DNA from: Sphingomonas sp.
GTDB lineage: Bacteria > Pseudomonadota > Alphaproteobacteria > Sphingomonadales > Sphingomonadaceae
Direction: 5' to 3'
NCBI RefSeq assembly: GCF_025362505.1
Contig: NZ_JANYGG010000083.1
Coordinates: 1-46,641 of the forward strand
Length of the DNA: 46,641 bases
Translations under genes and position numbers: made by a program
Notes under the pieces: generated by a model
What the model saw: only the letters and a program-made list of their open reading frames with translations
Databases searched by the model: none
Told to the model about the DNA's origin: nothing
Part shown: positions 1 to 7,902 of the stretch, piece by piece
Position numbering within the stretch: the first letter of the stretch is position 1
How the letters are laid out: each line of letters starts with the position of its first letter

Positions 1-206
1 TATCCGTGCCGTCGAACTTCGCTCAGCAGCGGACGCTGCGCGGAAATAACTGGAAAGGCGCATGCGGTGGGGCGTCGGTGCCCCCCAATCGCCTTCGCCG
101 AGGTCAAGCTACTGGAGTAATGGTGGAGGCACCTGGGGTCGAACCTAAGACCCGCTTAAGAATGAGCGCTGCGTATAGGCAAGCTCGCGAATACCCTTCA
201 TTCTCC
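1..206 (-). ncRNA. ssrA: Probable circularly permuted two-piece tmRNA, coding piece cut by window edge
   Basis: tmRNA rescues stalled ribosomes; in alphaproteobacteria the gene is permuted, with the acceptor piece before the coding piece. Read on the minus strand, a T-loop (TTCGACC, 143-137) and acceptor strand TGCCTCC plus ACCA end at 121. About 35 bases further on, GGGGGCA (85-79) pairs with the acceptor strand over all seven positions, with a G-U at pair 3, the alanine identity element of tmRNA. Upstream, 198-205 and 158-165 pair as an 8-bp helix, as expected of the acceptor-side pseudoknot region. The T-stem is weak: two G-C, two G-U and one A-A mismatch. The usual TTCGACGG element is not at its normal distance from the proposed 5' end, and the tag codons lie outside the window. 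A decayed tmRNA 3' fragment is the alternative. The outer boundary of the acceptor piece is approximate. Confidence 0.55.
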
Positions 207-309
207 GTGGTCGACGCGGGGGCGGGGTCACTCGGATACACGGCGGATACACAGCCCCGGGCGCTCGATACGCAGAAGCCCCTGAAATAGGCTCTTTCCG
301 GGGAAAAAG

Positions 310-386
<77 letters not shown>

Positions 387-454
387 ACTGGTCGCGGGCC
401 TCTAACAAGTCTCGCGCGGCGGCGCTACTTTTTCCCACGAGCGCGCGGGCGCGC

Positions 455-823
455 CTACTTTTTCGCGGTCGTTGAGGTCGTGGTCGTGGTCTTGCCGGTC
501 GTAACCTCGACGCGGTGCTTGCCGTCGACCGCATTGCCGAGGCTGTCGGCGGCATGGTCGACCGACTGGCCAAGCTTGTTCGCGCTGGCGGTCAGGTTCG
601 ACAGGCCGGTGCGGACCTCGCCGGCGTTGTTGCTGACGTCGTTGATCTTGATCGCGGCGCTGTCGACCGCCTTCGACGCGCCGTTGAGCGCCGACGCCGT
701 GCCGTTCTTCGCGGCATCGCCCGACAGGGTCACCGTCGAGCTGTTATTCTGCGGATCCTTGGTCACCTCGCAGGCGCCGAGCGCCATCGCGGGCAGCAGC
801 AGTAGCGGAAGCAGGGCACGCAT
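455..823 (-). CDS. Small periplasmic lipoprotein of unknown function
   Basis: A 122-residue protein. The start at 823 was chosen because an AGGAG-type ribosome-binding site sits just upstream and because it begins a clean type II signal peptide: MRALLPLLLLPAMALGAC, with lipobox LGAC and Cys18 as the lipidated residue. An in-frame ATG at 865 would put 14 polar residues before it. The mature part is polar and helix-prone, rich in Ala, Ser and Asn, and ends in a Thr-rich tail with two Lys, like a linker. No catalytic motif is visible. It is monocistronic, between tRNA-Pro and the radical SAM gene. The lipoprotein call is firm; the function is unknown. Confidence 0.75.
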   Translation of the reverse strand: MRALLPLLLLPAMALGACEVTKDPQNNSSTVTLSGDAAKNGTASALNGASKAVDSAAIKINDVSNNAGEVRTGLSNLTASANKLGQSVDHAADSLGNAVDGKHRVEVTTGKTTTTTSTTAKK

Positions 824-884
824 GTTTGTCTCCTTGGTTTGGCGCATTAACGCGGCGGAGGCCATTTCGGCTCCGTAAGGTCGC

Positions 885-1955
885 TTAAAGCAGCCGTAAT
901 TGGTCGCCGGGCGGAGGTTCGAACAGGTCGGTCCGCAGGTTGAAGCGCGTCTGAGTTAGGCCGAAGCGCTTGCTCGCTTTCTCGAACCGGGTGCGCAGCA
1001 AGTCGGCCCACACTCCTTGGCCGCGCATGCGGCTGAAGAAATCGGGGTCGTTGTCGCGCCCGCCCCGCAGCGAGCGGATTGTCGCCATGACCTTGGCCGC
1101 CCGGTCGGGGAAATGATCGTCGAGCCACGCGCGGAACAGCGGCGCGACTTCGTGCGGGAGGCGGACGGGCAGATAGAAGCCGCCGCGCGCGCCGTGGGCG
1201 ACGGCGGCCTCGACGATCGCTTCCAGTTCATGGTCGGTGATCCGCGGCACCACCGGGGCGATCGCGACGATCGTCGGCACGCCGGCGTCGACCAGCGTGC
1301 GGATCGCGGCGAGGCGCTTGGCCGCTGACGGCGCGCGGGGTTCGAGCGTGCGGTGGAGCGCGGGGTCGAGTGACGTCACCGATATCGCCACCGCCGCGAT
1401 GCCGAGTCTGGCGGCGGGCACAAGGATGTCGAGGTCGCGCACCACCCGGTCCGACTTGGTCGTTATCGTGAACGGGTGTCGCGTCTCGAGCAGCAATTCG
1501 AGGATCGAGCGAGTGATCCGGAACCGCTCCTCGATTGGCTGGTAGGGATCGGTATTGGTGCCGAGCGCGATCGGCTTTGCCTCATAGCCCGGGCGCGACA
1601 GCGCGGCGTGGAGCAGCTTGGCGGCGTCAGGTTTGGCGAACAGCCGGCTCTCGAAATCTACTCCCGGCGACAGGTCGTGATAGGCGTGGGTCGGCCGGGC
1701 GAAACAGTAAATGCAGCCATGCTCGCACCCGCGATAGGGATTGACACTGCGGTCGAAACCGATGTCGGGCGAGGCGTTGCGAGTCAGGATCGACTTGGGT
1801 TTCTCGATCGTCACCGTGGTCCGTCGCGGTGCGATCCCGTCGAGGCCTTCGACGCTGTCGAGCCAGTCGCCGTCGGCCACCCGCTGCGGCAGGTTGAACC
1901 GCGTCGGCGTCGCATTGCGCGTCGTCCCGCGCCCCTGTTTCGACTCGACCGGCAT
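885..1955 (-). CDS. PA0069-family radical SAM protein (spore photoproduct lyase-like), SOS promoter
   Basis: A 356-residue radical SAM enzyme. The [4Fe-4S] cysteines are Cys77, Cys81 and Cys84 in GCEHGCIYCFARPTHAYHD, followed by the FARPTH signature of the PA0069/SPL-like family. A TIM-barrel core follows (LGTNTDPYQPIE; FTITTKSDRVVRD). Relatives of spore photoproduct lyase repair or modify nucleic acid, but the substrate of this family is not established. The start at 1955 is preferred over one at 2045, which would run through the upstream gene's end. No Shine-Dalgarno is present; the predicted transcription start falls on the ATG itself. A LexA-type box lies in the promoter (separate entry), which supports a DNA-damage role by inference. 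Confidence 0.85.
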   Translation of the reverse strand: MPVESKQGRGTTRNATPTRFNLPQRVADGDWLDSVEGLDGIAPRRTTVTIEKPKSILTRNASPDIGFDRSVNPYRGCEHGCIYCFARPTHAYHDLSPGVDFESRLFAKPDAAKLLHAALSRPGYEAKPIALGTNTDPYQPIEERFRITRSILELLLETRHPFTITTKSDRVVRDLDILVPAARLGIAAVAISVTSLDPALHRTLEPRAPSAAKRLAAIRTLVDAGVPTIVAIAPVVPRITDHELEAIVEAAVAHGARGGFYLPVRLPHEVAPLFRAWLDDHFPDRAAKVMATIRSLRGGRDNDPDFFSRMRGQGVWADLLRTRFEKASKRFGLTQTRFNLRTDLFEPPPGDQLRLL

Positions 1956-1961
1956 GGACGG

Positions 1962-1990
1962 ATCATATTGTGAGAACAGACAAGGAACAA
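1962..1990 (-). promoter_or_regulatory. LexA box inside a sigma70-type promoter, predicted leaderless
   Basis: Minus strand: -35 TTGTTC (1990-1985), a 17-bp spacer, then -10 TATGAT (1967-1962). Overlapping the -35 and filling the spacer is GTTC-N7-GTTC (1988-1974), the direct-repeat LexA motif known in alphaproteobacteria. Six bases separate the -10 from the ATG at 1955, so transcription should begin at the start codon. LexA bound here would block RNA polymerase. The sequence match is exact; regulation is inferred. Confidence 0.75.
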
Positions 1991-2017
1991 TAGCCGTTCC
2001 GCCGCAAGCTGGTGTCG

Positions 2018-3808
2018 CTAACGGTTGGTCGGGAAAGCCGGCCATTTATGCTCGGCGATGGCCTTCAGGCTCGGCTGCTCGGCGCCGGCCAGCCCCTGGT
2101 AGACCCACATGTTGCGCAACACCGCGGGCACGTAATAGCGGGTTTCCCAATAGGGGATGCTCTCAATCCACAGCAGCGGATCGCCCTTGTCGTTGATCGC
2201 GCTCCACCGGTCGACCGGAAGCGGGCCGGCATTGTAGGCGGCGATCACGCGGGGGAGCTGGCCGCGCGTGGCGGGGTGGGTGCGCAGCAGCTCGATGAAC
2301 GCCTGGCCATAGTCGAGATTGACGGTAGGATCGGTCAAATAGGAGGGATCGAACGCGGTCCCGCGTGCTCTCGCGGTGTCGCCAGCGGTACCCGGTCGGA
2401 CCTGCATCAGCCCGACCGCGCCCGCCGAACTCACCGCGCCACTGCGGAAATTCGATTCCTGGATGACGTGGCCATAGGCGAGCGCCGGGTCGATCCGCCA
2501 GCCGTTCTGCGGGGTCCACCGTGGGCGCGGGTAGCGCAAGGCGGGCTCGACCGATGTTCCGGGCTGGCCGTTGGTGGCGAGCCAATATTGTACCCCGGCG
2601 AGATCGAGCTGCCTCGCGATCGCGATCAATGCGCGCTGGTCAGACGGGCGGCCGATGCGCGCCTGGTGGCGCAGCGCTTCCTCGGCGAGTCCGCGTTCGC
2701 CGATCGCCGCGAATGCCACCGCGCGTCGGACGTTGGGGAGAGATTCGACTGCACTGGTATCGGCCGGTGCCGCGGCGGGGAGGCGGGTCGATTGGCCAAG
2801 CGTTTCGCGCGCGACGAGGCCGTAAAAGCTTTCGGGTGAGCGAGCGGCGGCTTTCAGCAGCGGCCCAACCGCTTCAGGCTGGCGGCAGGTCTGAGCGGCG
2901 CGGGCGGCCCAGTAATAGGCTGCGGCGGACAGTTCGGTTTCGCGCGCCTGGGTCGCGACGTCGCGGAAGCGCGCCTGAGCGGCGGTACAGTCGCCGAGAC
3001 GCCATGACGCCAGTCCCGAGACCCACGACGCCGCGACCGCCCAGTCCCCGGTCGCGCCGACCCGCCCGGCCTCGGCGACGCGCACCGCATCGGCATCGCG
3101 GCCGAGCGCGTAAAAGCTCCACGCGACGCGCTGCGCGGCTTCGGCGCGGCCTTCGGGAGTCATCAACAGCGTACTCTGCAGCATCAGCGCCTCGGCTGAA
3201 TCGGCCGAATCGAACTTGAGCAGCGGATCGAGCATTGGGCGAAGCTGGTCCGCGATCGGGTCGCCGACGACCGCTTTCGCGCGTCCCCGGCGCGGCCCGG
3301 CGCCGAGGCCGATGACCGGTTGCTCGGGGATGGCGAGCAGCTGGATCGAGCCGCGGCTGGCGGCAAGCCGCTCGAGCTGTTCGGCTTGGGGAAGCTCGGG
3401 GGCTGCTCCGATCAGCGCCTGCAAATCGTCGACGCTGACCGCGGGCGATCCTTTCGCGGTGTAGAGTTCGGCCTTCGCGACCGGCTTCAACGGACCGTCG
3501 GGGAGCGCGGCGATCCCGGCGGCGGCCCCCGCCCAGTCGCTCGTCCGGATCGCGGCGAAGACCGCTGGCCAATCCTTCGGGACGACAAGCGGGACAGCGG
3601 GAAGTATGGTTGGCGGCGTTACCGCGGGCGGCGATGAGATTGGTGGCCTGACGACGAGCGGCGGCTTTTCAACAAGCGGCGGCCTGGCCACGACCGGCGG
3701 CCTCAGCACAATCGGCTTCGAGACCGGCGCGCTGATCGTTGGTGCGGTTTCGAGCGGGGCGAGGGGATCCTGCTGGGACGCAAGCAGGAGCAGCGTGAGT
3801 GACAGCAT
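2018..3808 (-). CDS. Lytic transglycosylase, Slt70-like
   Basis: A 596-residue exported enzyme that cleaves the MurNAc-GlcNAc bond in peptidoglycan. Order: short signal peptide (residues 1-11), a QDPLAPLE motif, a Pro-rich linker of PPLV-type repeats (about 20-75), a long helical superhelix typical of Slt70, then the C-terminal SLT domain. Catalytic Glu451 lies in QESNFRSGAVSSAGAVGLMQ, followed by AAYNAGP. The start at 3808 shares one base with the stop of the uracil-DNA glycosylase gene (TGATG), which suggests coupled translation. An ATG at 3844 would lie inside that gene. The same DPLAPL motif recurs in the MltB-like enzyme at 44119-45282. Confidence 0.9.
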   Translation of the reverse strand: MLSLTLLLLASQQDPLAPLETAPTISAPVSKPIVLRPPVVARPPLVEKPPLVVRPPISSPPAVTPPTILPAVPLVVPKDWPAVFAAIRTSDWAGAAAGIAALPDGPLKPVAKAELYTAKGSPAVSVDDLQALIGAAPELPQAEQLERLAASRGSIQLLAIPEQPVIGLGAGPRRGRAKAVVGDPIADQLRPMLDPLLKFDSADSAEALMLQSTLLMTPEGRAEAAQRVAWSFYALGRDADAVRVAEAGRVGATGDWAVAASWVSGLASWRLGDCTAAQARFRDVATQARETELSAAAYYWAARAAQTCRQPEAVGPLLKAAARSPESFYGLVARETLGQSTRLPAAAPADTSAVESLPNVRRAVAFAAIGERGLAEEALRHQARIGRPSDQRALIAIARQLDLAGVQYWLATNGQPGTSVEPALRYPRPRWTPQNGWRIDPALAYGHVIQESNFRSGAVSSAGAVGLMQVRPGTAGDTARARGTAFDPSYLTDPTVNLDYGQAFIELLRTHPATRGQLPRVIAAYNAGPLPVDRWSAINDKGDPLLWIESIPYWETRYYVPAVLRNMWVYQGLAGAEQPSLKAIAEHKWPAFPTNR

Positions 3809-4521
3809 CAAGCCTCGTCCATCAGCAATAACAGGTCGCGCCACGCCAGCGCCTTGTCGGCCGGCCGCTGAAGCAGCCAGCGCGGGTGGTAAGTCGCGAC
3901 GGTGCGCACCCCCTCGACTTTGTGGACATGGCCGCGCGCATCGCGCAGCGAATGGCCGAGGAGGACGCGGGCAGGTGCCTCACCGAACAGCAGCAGCCGC
4001 TCGGGCTTGACCAGTGCGACATGGCGCCGGGCGATCTCGCCGCAGCGCTCCAGTTCCGCGTCGCCGAGCCGCGCACCGGGGACATGGAAGCAGGCGAGCG
4101 ACGCGCTGTAGGCATCGTCGGGTGTGAGCTTGATCGCAGCGAGCATCCGGTTAGCGAGCAACCATGCCTCGCCGCCGATCGGCTGGCTGTCGGCGGCGTC
4201 CTCGCGCGCGGGAACGTCGCTCAGCAGCATGATCCTTGCACCGGGCAGCCCGTGCGGCAGGATGCGCCGCGCGCCGCTGTGATCGAGCGGCAGGCCGGTG
4301 CTAGTCTCGAGCCAGGCACGGAAACTTTCATAATCGGCGGGCAATTCCGCCGGGCTCGGCGCCGCGATTTCCGGTGCGACCTGAGCGCCGCGCGACGACC
4401 CGGCAGCCTTGAGCCAGTTGCGCGGCTCCTCGGCAATCGCCACATCGACCCCAGCGTCGAGCCACCAGCGCAACAGCTTCGCCGCATCGCCGCAGGTTAA
4501 TTCGTCGGTGCTCACTACCAT
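3808..4521 (-). CDS. Uracil-DNA glycosylase superfamily protein, divergent
   Basis: A 237-residue protein of the UDG fold. The C-terminal motif TYHPRWLLQRP (His212) matches the HPxxLLR motif of family 4/5 enzymes, and ACFHVPGARLGDAE resembles the middle of the domain. Motif I, normally GEAPGxxED in family 4, reads SDVPAREDAADSQPIGG, so the acidic water-activating region is altered. Cysteines are few and lack the CxxC spacing of the 4Fe-4S members, so a cluster is unlikely. About 70 N-terminal residues precede the domain. It is coupled to the downstream transglycosylase by a one-base overlap and diverges from the ETF oxidoreductase gene. Catalytic activity is uncertain. Confidence 0.75.
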   Translation of the reverse strand: MVVSTDELTCGDAAKLLRWWLDAGVDVAIAEEPRNWLKAAGSSRGAQVAPEIAAPSPAELPADYESFRAWLETSTGLPLDHSGARRILPHGLPGARIMLLSDVPAREDAADSQPIGGEAWLLANRMLAAIKLTPDDAYSASLACFHVPGARLGDAELERCGEIARRHVALVKPERLLLFGEAPARVLLGHSLRDARGHVHKVEGVRTVATYHPRWLLQRPADKALAWRDLLLLMDEA

Positions 4522-4598
4522 CGCCGCCTTGTCACGACCATTGACGATGCGGTCAAGGAATTGGCAGGGCTGGACGGGATAGGCCGAGAGGAATTGCG

Positions 4599-6248
4599 GT
4601 GAGCGAGCGCGAATCGATGGAGTATGACGTCGTCATCGTCGGCGGCGGGCCGGCGGGGCTTTCAGCGGCGATCCGCCTGAAACAGCTTGCCGTAGCCGCC
4701 GACCGCGAGATCTCCGTCTGCATCCTCGAAAAAGGCAGCGAGATCGGCGCGCATATCCTCTCGGGCGCGGTGGTCGATCCGATCGCGCTCGACGAGCTGA
4801 TCCCCGACTGGAAGGACAAGGGCTCGCCGCTCACCGTCCCGGTGACCCAGAACCTCCACTGGGTGCTCACGAAAAAGGGCAAGTACAACCTTCCGCACCT
4901 CATGATGCCGGGGTTCCTCGACAACAAGGGCACCTACACCGTCAGCCTCGCCAACTTCTGTCGTTGGCTGTCGGGACAGGCCGAGGAGCTCGGGGTCGAG
5001 ATTTTCCCCGGCTTCGCCGCAGCCGAAATCCTGTTCAACGACGACGGCTCGGTGAAGGGCGTCGCGACCGGTGACATGGGCATCGCGCGGGATGGCACGC
5101 GCAAGCCCGACTGGCAGCCGGGGATGGAGATCCACGCGCGCTACACCTTTATGGCCGAAGGCGCGCGGGGCCATTTGACCAAGGAACTGACGCGGATATT
5201 CGACTTGCGCGCCAAGAGCGGGCCGCAAGTTTATGGTATCGGGACCAAGGAGCTATGGGACGTTCCTGCCGCGCAGCATCAGCCCGGCCGCGTTATCCAC
5301 ACGCAGGGCTGGCCGCTCGACGACGCATGGGGCGGGGGGTTCCTCTATCATCAGGAGAATAACCAGATCGCCTTGGGCTTCGTGATCGCACTAGACTACC
5401 AGAACCCGACGCTGTCCCCGTTCGAGGAGTTCCAGCAGTGGAAGACCCATCCCGCGATCGCCGCCGAGATCCTCGGGGGCAAGCGCGTCTCGTACGGAGC
5501 GCGCGCGATCAACGAGGGCGGGTGGCAGGCGATTCCAAAGCTCGCCTTTCCCGGCGGGGCGCTGATCGGTTGCGCCGCGGGGTTTCTCAACGTGCCGCGC
5601 ATCAAGGGCAGCCACACCGCGATGAAGTCGGGCATGCTCGCCGCCGAGGCCGCCTTCGCCGCGGTTGTCGCGGATCGTCGCGGCGACGAACTTACCGACT
5701 ATGAGCCGGCGCTGCGCTCAAGCTGGATCGCCAAGGAACTCAAGACCGTCCGCAACGCCCAGCCCGCCGTGACCAAGTTCGGCGCGACCGCGGGGACGAT
5801 CTACGCCGGGCTCGACCTTTGGCTCAATCACTTGCGCATCGGTGTGCCGTGGACCTTCAAGCACCACGCCGACCATACGACGCTCCGCCGCACCGATCAG
5901 GTCCATGCGAAAACCTATCCGAAGCCCGACGGGGTGCTGACCTTCGACCGACTGTCGTCGGTGTTCCTGTCGAACACCAACCATGAGGAGGACCAGCCGG
6001 TCCACCTGACGCTGAAGGATGCTCGCGTCCCGATCACCGTCAATCTCGCGCTCTACGACAGCCCGGAGAGCCGATATTGTCCGGCGGGCGTTTACGAGAT
6101 CGTGGGACAGGAGACAGGCGATCCGCGGCTTCAGATCAACGCGCAAAACTGCGTCCACTGCAAGACGTGCGACATCAAGGACCCGACCCAGAACATCAAC
6201 TGGGTCGTGCCCGAAGGCGGCGGAGGCCCCAATTACCCGAACATGTAG
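4599..6248 (+). CDS. Electron transfer flavoprotein-ubiquinone oxidoreductase
   Basis: A 549-residue enzyme that passes electrons from ETF (fatty-acid and amino-acid oxidation) to ubiquinone at the inner membrane. The N-terminal dinucleotide-binding motif is VVIVGGGPAGLSAA (residues 11-24). The ubiquinone/FAD core includes EKGSEIGAHILSGAV and CAAGFLNVPRIKGSHTAMKSG. The C-terminal 4Fe-4S ligands are Cys494, Cys518, Cys521 and Cys524 (CVHCKTCDIKDP). Length is normal. The start is GTG at 4599 behind GAGAGGAA; an ATG six codons on is possible. The downstream TPR gene overlaps its last codons. Confidence 0.97.
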   Translation: MSERESMEYDVVIVGGGPAGLSAAIRLKQLAVAADREISVCILEKGSEIGAHILSGAVVDPIALDELIPDWKDKGSPLTVPVTQNLHWVLTKKGKYNLPHLMMPGFLDNKGTYTVSLANFCRWLSGQAEELGVEIFPGFAAAEILFNDDGSVKGVATGDMGIARDGTRKPDWQPGMEIHARYTFMAEGARGHLTKELTRIFDLRAKSGPQVYGIGTKELWDVPAAQHQPGRVIHTQGWPLDDAWGGGFLYHQENNQIALGFVIALDYQNPTLSPFEEFQQWKTHPAIAAEILGGKRVSYGARAINEGGWQAIPKLAFPGGALIGCAAGFLNVPRIKGSHTAMKSGMLAAEAAFAAVVADRRGDELTDYEPALRSSWIAKELKTVRNAQPAVTKFGATAGTIYAGLDLWLNHLRIGVPWTFKHHADHTTLRRTDQVHAKTYPKPDGVLTFDRLSSVFLSNTNHEEDQPVHLTLKDARVPITVNLALYDSPESRYCPAGVYEIVGQETGDPRLQINAQNCVHCKTCDIKDPTQNINWVVPEGGGGPNYPNM

Positions 6249-7902
6249 TCTTGCACTGGCGCTCGTCCTCGCCGCCGCCGTCGCCGCTCCGTCGGCGGCA
6301 GCGGTTCGGCGTCCGCCCGGCGACGATTTGCTGCGCGCCTATGTTCAGGCGCGTGCGGCCGAGGCGGTCGGCGACGAGGCGCGCGCGGCCCAGCTGTTCG
6401 CCGGTCTCGCCGCCGCCGATCCGGCCGACCCGACAATCGCCCAGCGCGCACTCGATGGCGCGATTGCGGCGGGCAATTTCCCCTTGGCGCTCAAGGTCGC
6501 GCGGGGCCTTCCGGCAAAGGAATTGTCGCTCGACGCGCGGCTCCTGCTCGTTGCCGACGACCTGCGCGCGGGCCGGGTCACTCTGGCGCTGGCGTCGCTC
6601 GAGACCCCCGGCCAGACACCCGACCTGTCGTTCATGGGCCCGCTGGTTCGCGCCTGGGACCAGGTCATGCGCGGAGATGCAGGCGCGGTCACGACCATCG
6701 GCCTCATTCCCGCCAACGGCCCGCTCGGCGCATTCGTCCCCGAGCAGCGCGCACTGATCCTCGCCGCGCTGAATCGCTCCGCCGAAGCCGAACCCTTCGC
6801 CCGCCGCGCCGTCGCCAGCGCCGGCGGTCGCGAGACCCGAGTTCGCCTCGAACTGGCGGAAGCGTTCCGAGCCGCCGGCGATCGGCCACGCGCCTTGGTG
6901 ATGCTCGAAGGGCAGGGGCGGGGCCTCGCCGTCGCGCGTGCTCGCATCGCCGCCGGTCAGTCGATCGGCCGCCGAATCGATACGCCGGTCAGCGCGCTCG
7001 CCGAAGTGCTGCTCGGGCTGGCGATCAGCCTCAATCGCCAGGACGACCAGGCCCTGCCGATCGCGCTCGCCCAGGTTGCGCGTTACGCGATGCCCGACAA
7101 CAACGAATCGTCGATCGTGCTCGGCCTGCTGCTGGACCAGGCCGGGCGCAGCAACGACGCGTTGGCGGCGTTCGCAACTGTCCCCGCCGACGATTTCCTC
7201 ATCGCTCAGGCGCGCGACGCGCGGGTGCGGTCTTTGCTGAAGGCGCGGCGCGATGACGATGCGCTCGCCATCGCCCGCGCGGCGGCATCAGCGCGCGACG
7301 CCGACAGTGTCGATTTCGTCCGGCTCGGCGATACGTACGAAGCGATGGAACGCCACGGCGAGGCGGCCGACGCCTATCTCCGCGCGGTTGCCGCGATGCC
7401 CGCCAACGGACCGGGCTCGAGCGAGGCCTGGACCGCCTACCTGCTCGCGGGAAGCTCGCTGGAAGAAGCCGGCCGCTGGCCCGAAGCGCGCGCGGCGGTC
7501 GAAAAGGCGATGACGCTCGCGCCCGACCAGCCGCTGCTGCTTAACTTCCTCGGCTATGCCAAGCTGACCCACGGCGAGGATATCGACGCCGCCGAGGCGA
7601 TGATCCGCAAGGCCAGCGAACTCAGGCCAAGCGACGCGTCGATCACCGACTCGCTCGGCTGGGCGCTCTACAAGCGCGGCAAGGTCAGCGAGGCGATCGC
7701 GACGCTCGAGAAGGCGGCGGCTGGCGATCCGGCGCAGAGCGAGATCGGCGAGCATCTCGGCGATGCGCTGTACACCGCCGGGCGGCGCTTTGAGGCGCGG
7801 TTCGCGTGGCGCGCGGCACTGGTCACCGCCGAGGACAAGGAAGCGGCGCGGATCAAGGCCAAGATCGAGCAAGGGCTGGGACCCGCGACGGCCGCACCTT
7901 GA
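6232..7902 (+). CDS. Exported TPR-repeat protein, apparent ATT start
   Basis: About 556 residues. From an ATT codon at 6232 the protein begins MTRTCSLALALVLAAAVAAP, a classic signal peptide with Arg in the n-region, a hydrophobic core and an Ala-rich cleavage zone. GGAGG lies five bases upstream (6222-6226). No ATG, GTG or TTG exists in this frame between the implausible, Arg-rich codons near 6019 and the signal peptide. The rest is a TPR/Sel1-like superhelix; clear TPR-like units lie at about residues 370-530 (for example GDTYEAMERHGEAADAYLRA and LGWALYKRGKVSEAIATLE). It probably acts as a periplasmic scaffold. It overlaps the oxidoreductase gene by 17 bases and ispE by 4. Confidence 0.8.
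   Translation: MTRTCSLALALVLAAAVAAPSAAAVRRPPGDDLLRAYVQARAAEAVGDEARAAQLFAGLAAADPADPTIAQRALDGAIAAGNFPLALKVARGLPAKELSLDARLLLVADDLRAGRVTLALASLETPGQTPDLSFMGPLVRAWDQVMRGDAGAVTTIGLIPANGPLGAFVPEQRALILAALNRSAEAEPFARRAVASAGGRETRVRLELAEAFRAAGDRPRALVMLEGQGRGLAVARARIAAGQSIGRRIDTPVSALAEVLLGLAISLNRQDDQALPIALAQVARYAMPDNNESSIVLGLLLDQAGRSNDALAAFATVPADDFLIAQARDARVRSLLKARRDDDALAIARAAASARDADSVDFVRLGDTYEAMERHGEAADAYLRAVAAMPANGPGSSEAWTAYLLAGSSLEEAGRWPEARAAVEKAMTLAPDQPLLLNFLGYAKLTHGEDIDAAEAMIRKASELRPSDASITDSLGWALYKRGKVSEAIATLEKAAAGDPAQSEIGEHLGDALYTAGRRFEARFAWRAALVTAEDKEAARIKAKIEQGLGPATAAP

Noticed and set aside
6-290. 94-codon open frame on the plus strand at the left end
   Set aside because: It runs antisense through the tmRNA-like structure, shows no family resemblance and has no ribosome-binding site.
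6019-6231. N-terminal extension of the TPR protein back to an ATG at 6019
   Set aside because: It is an Arg/Thr/Ser-rich shadow of the ETF-QO frame and would place the signal peptide in mid-protein.
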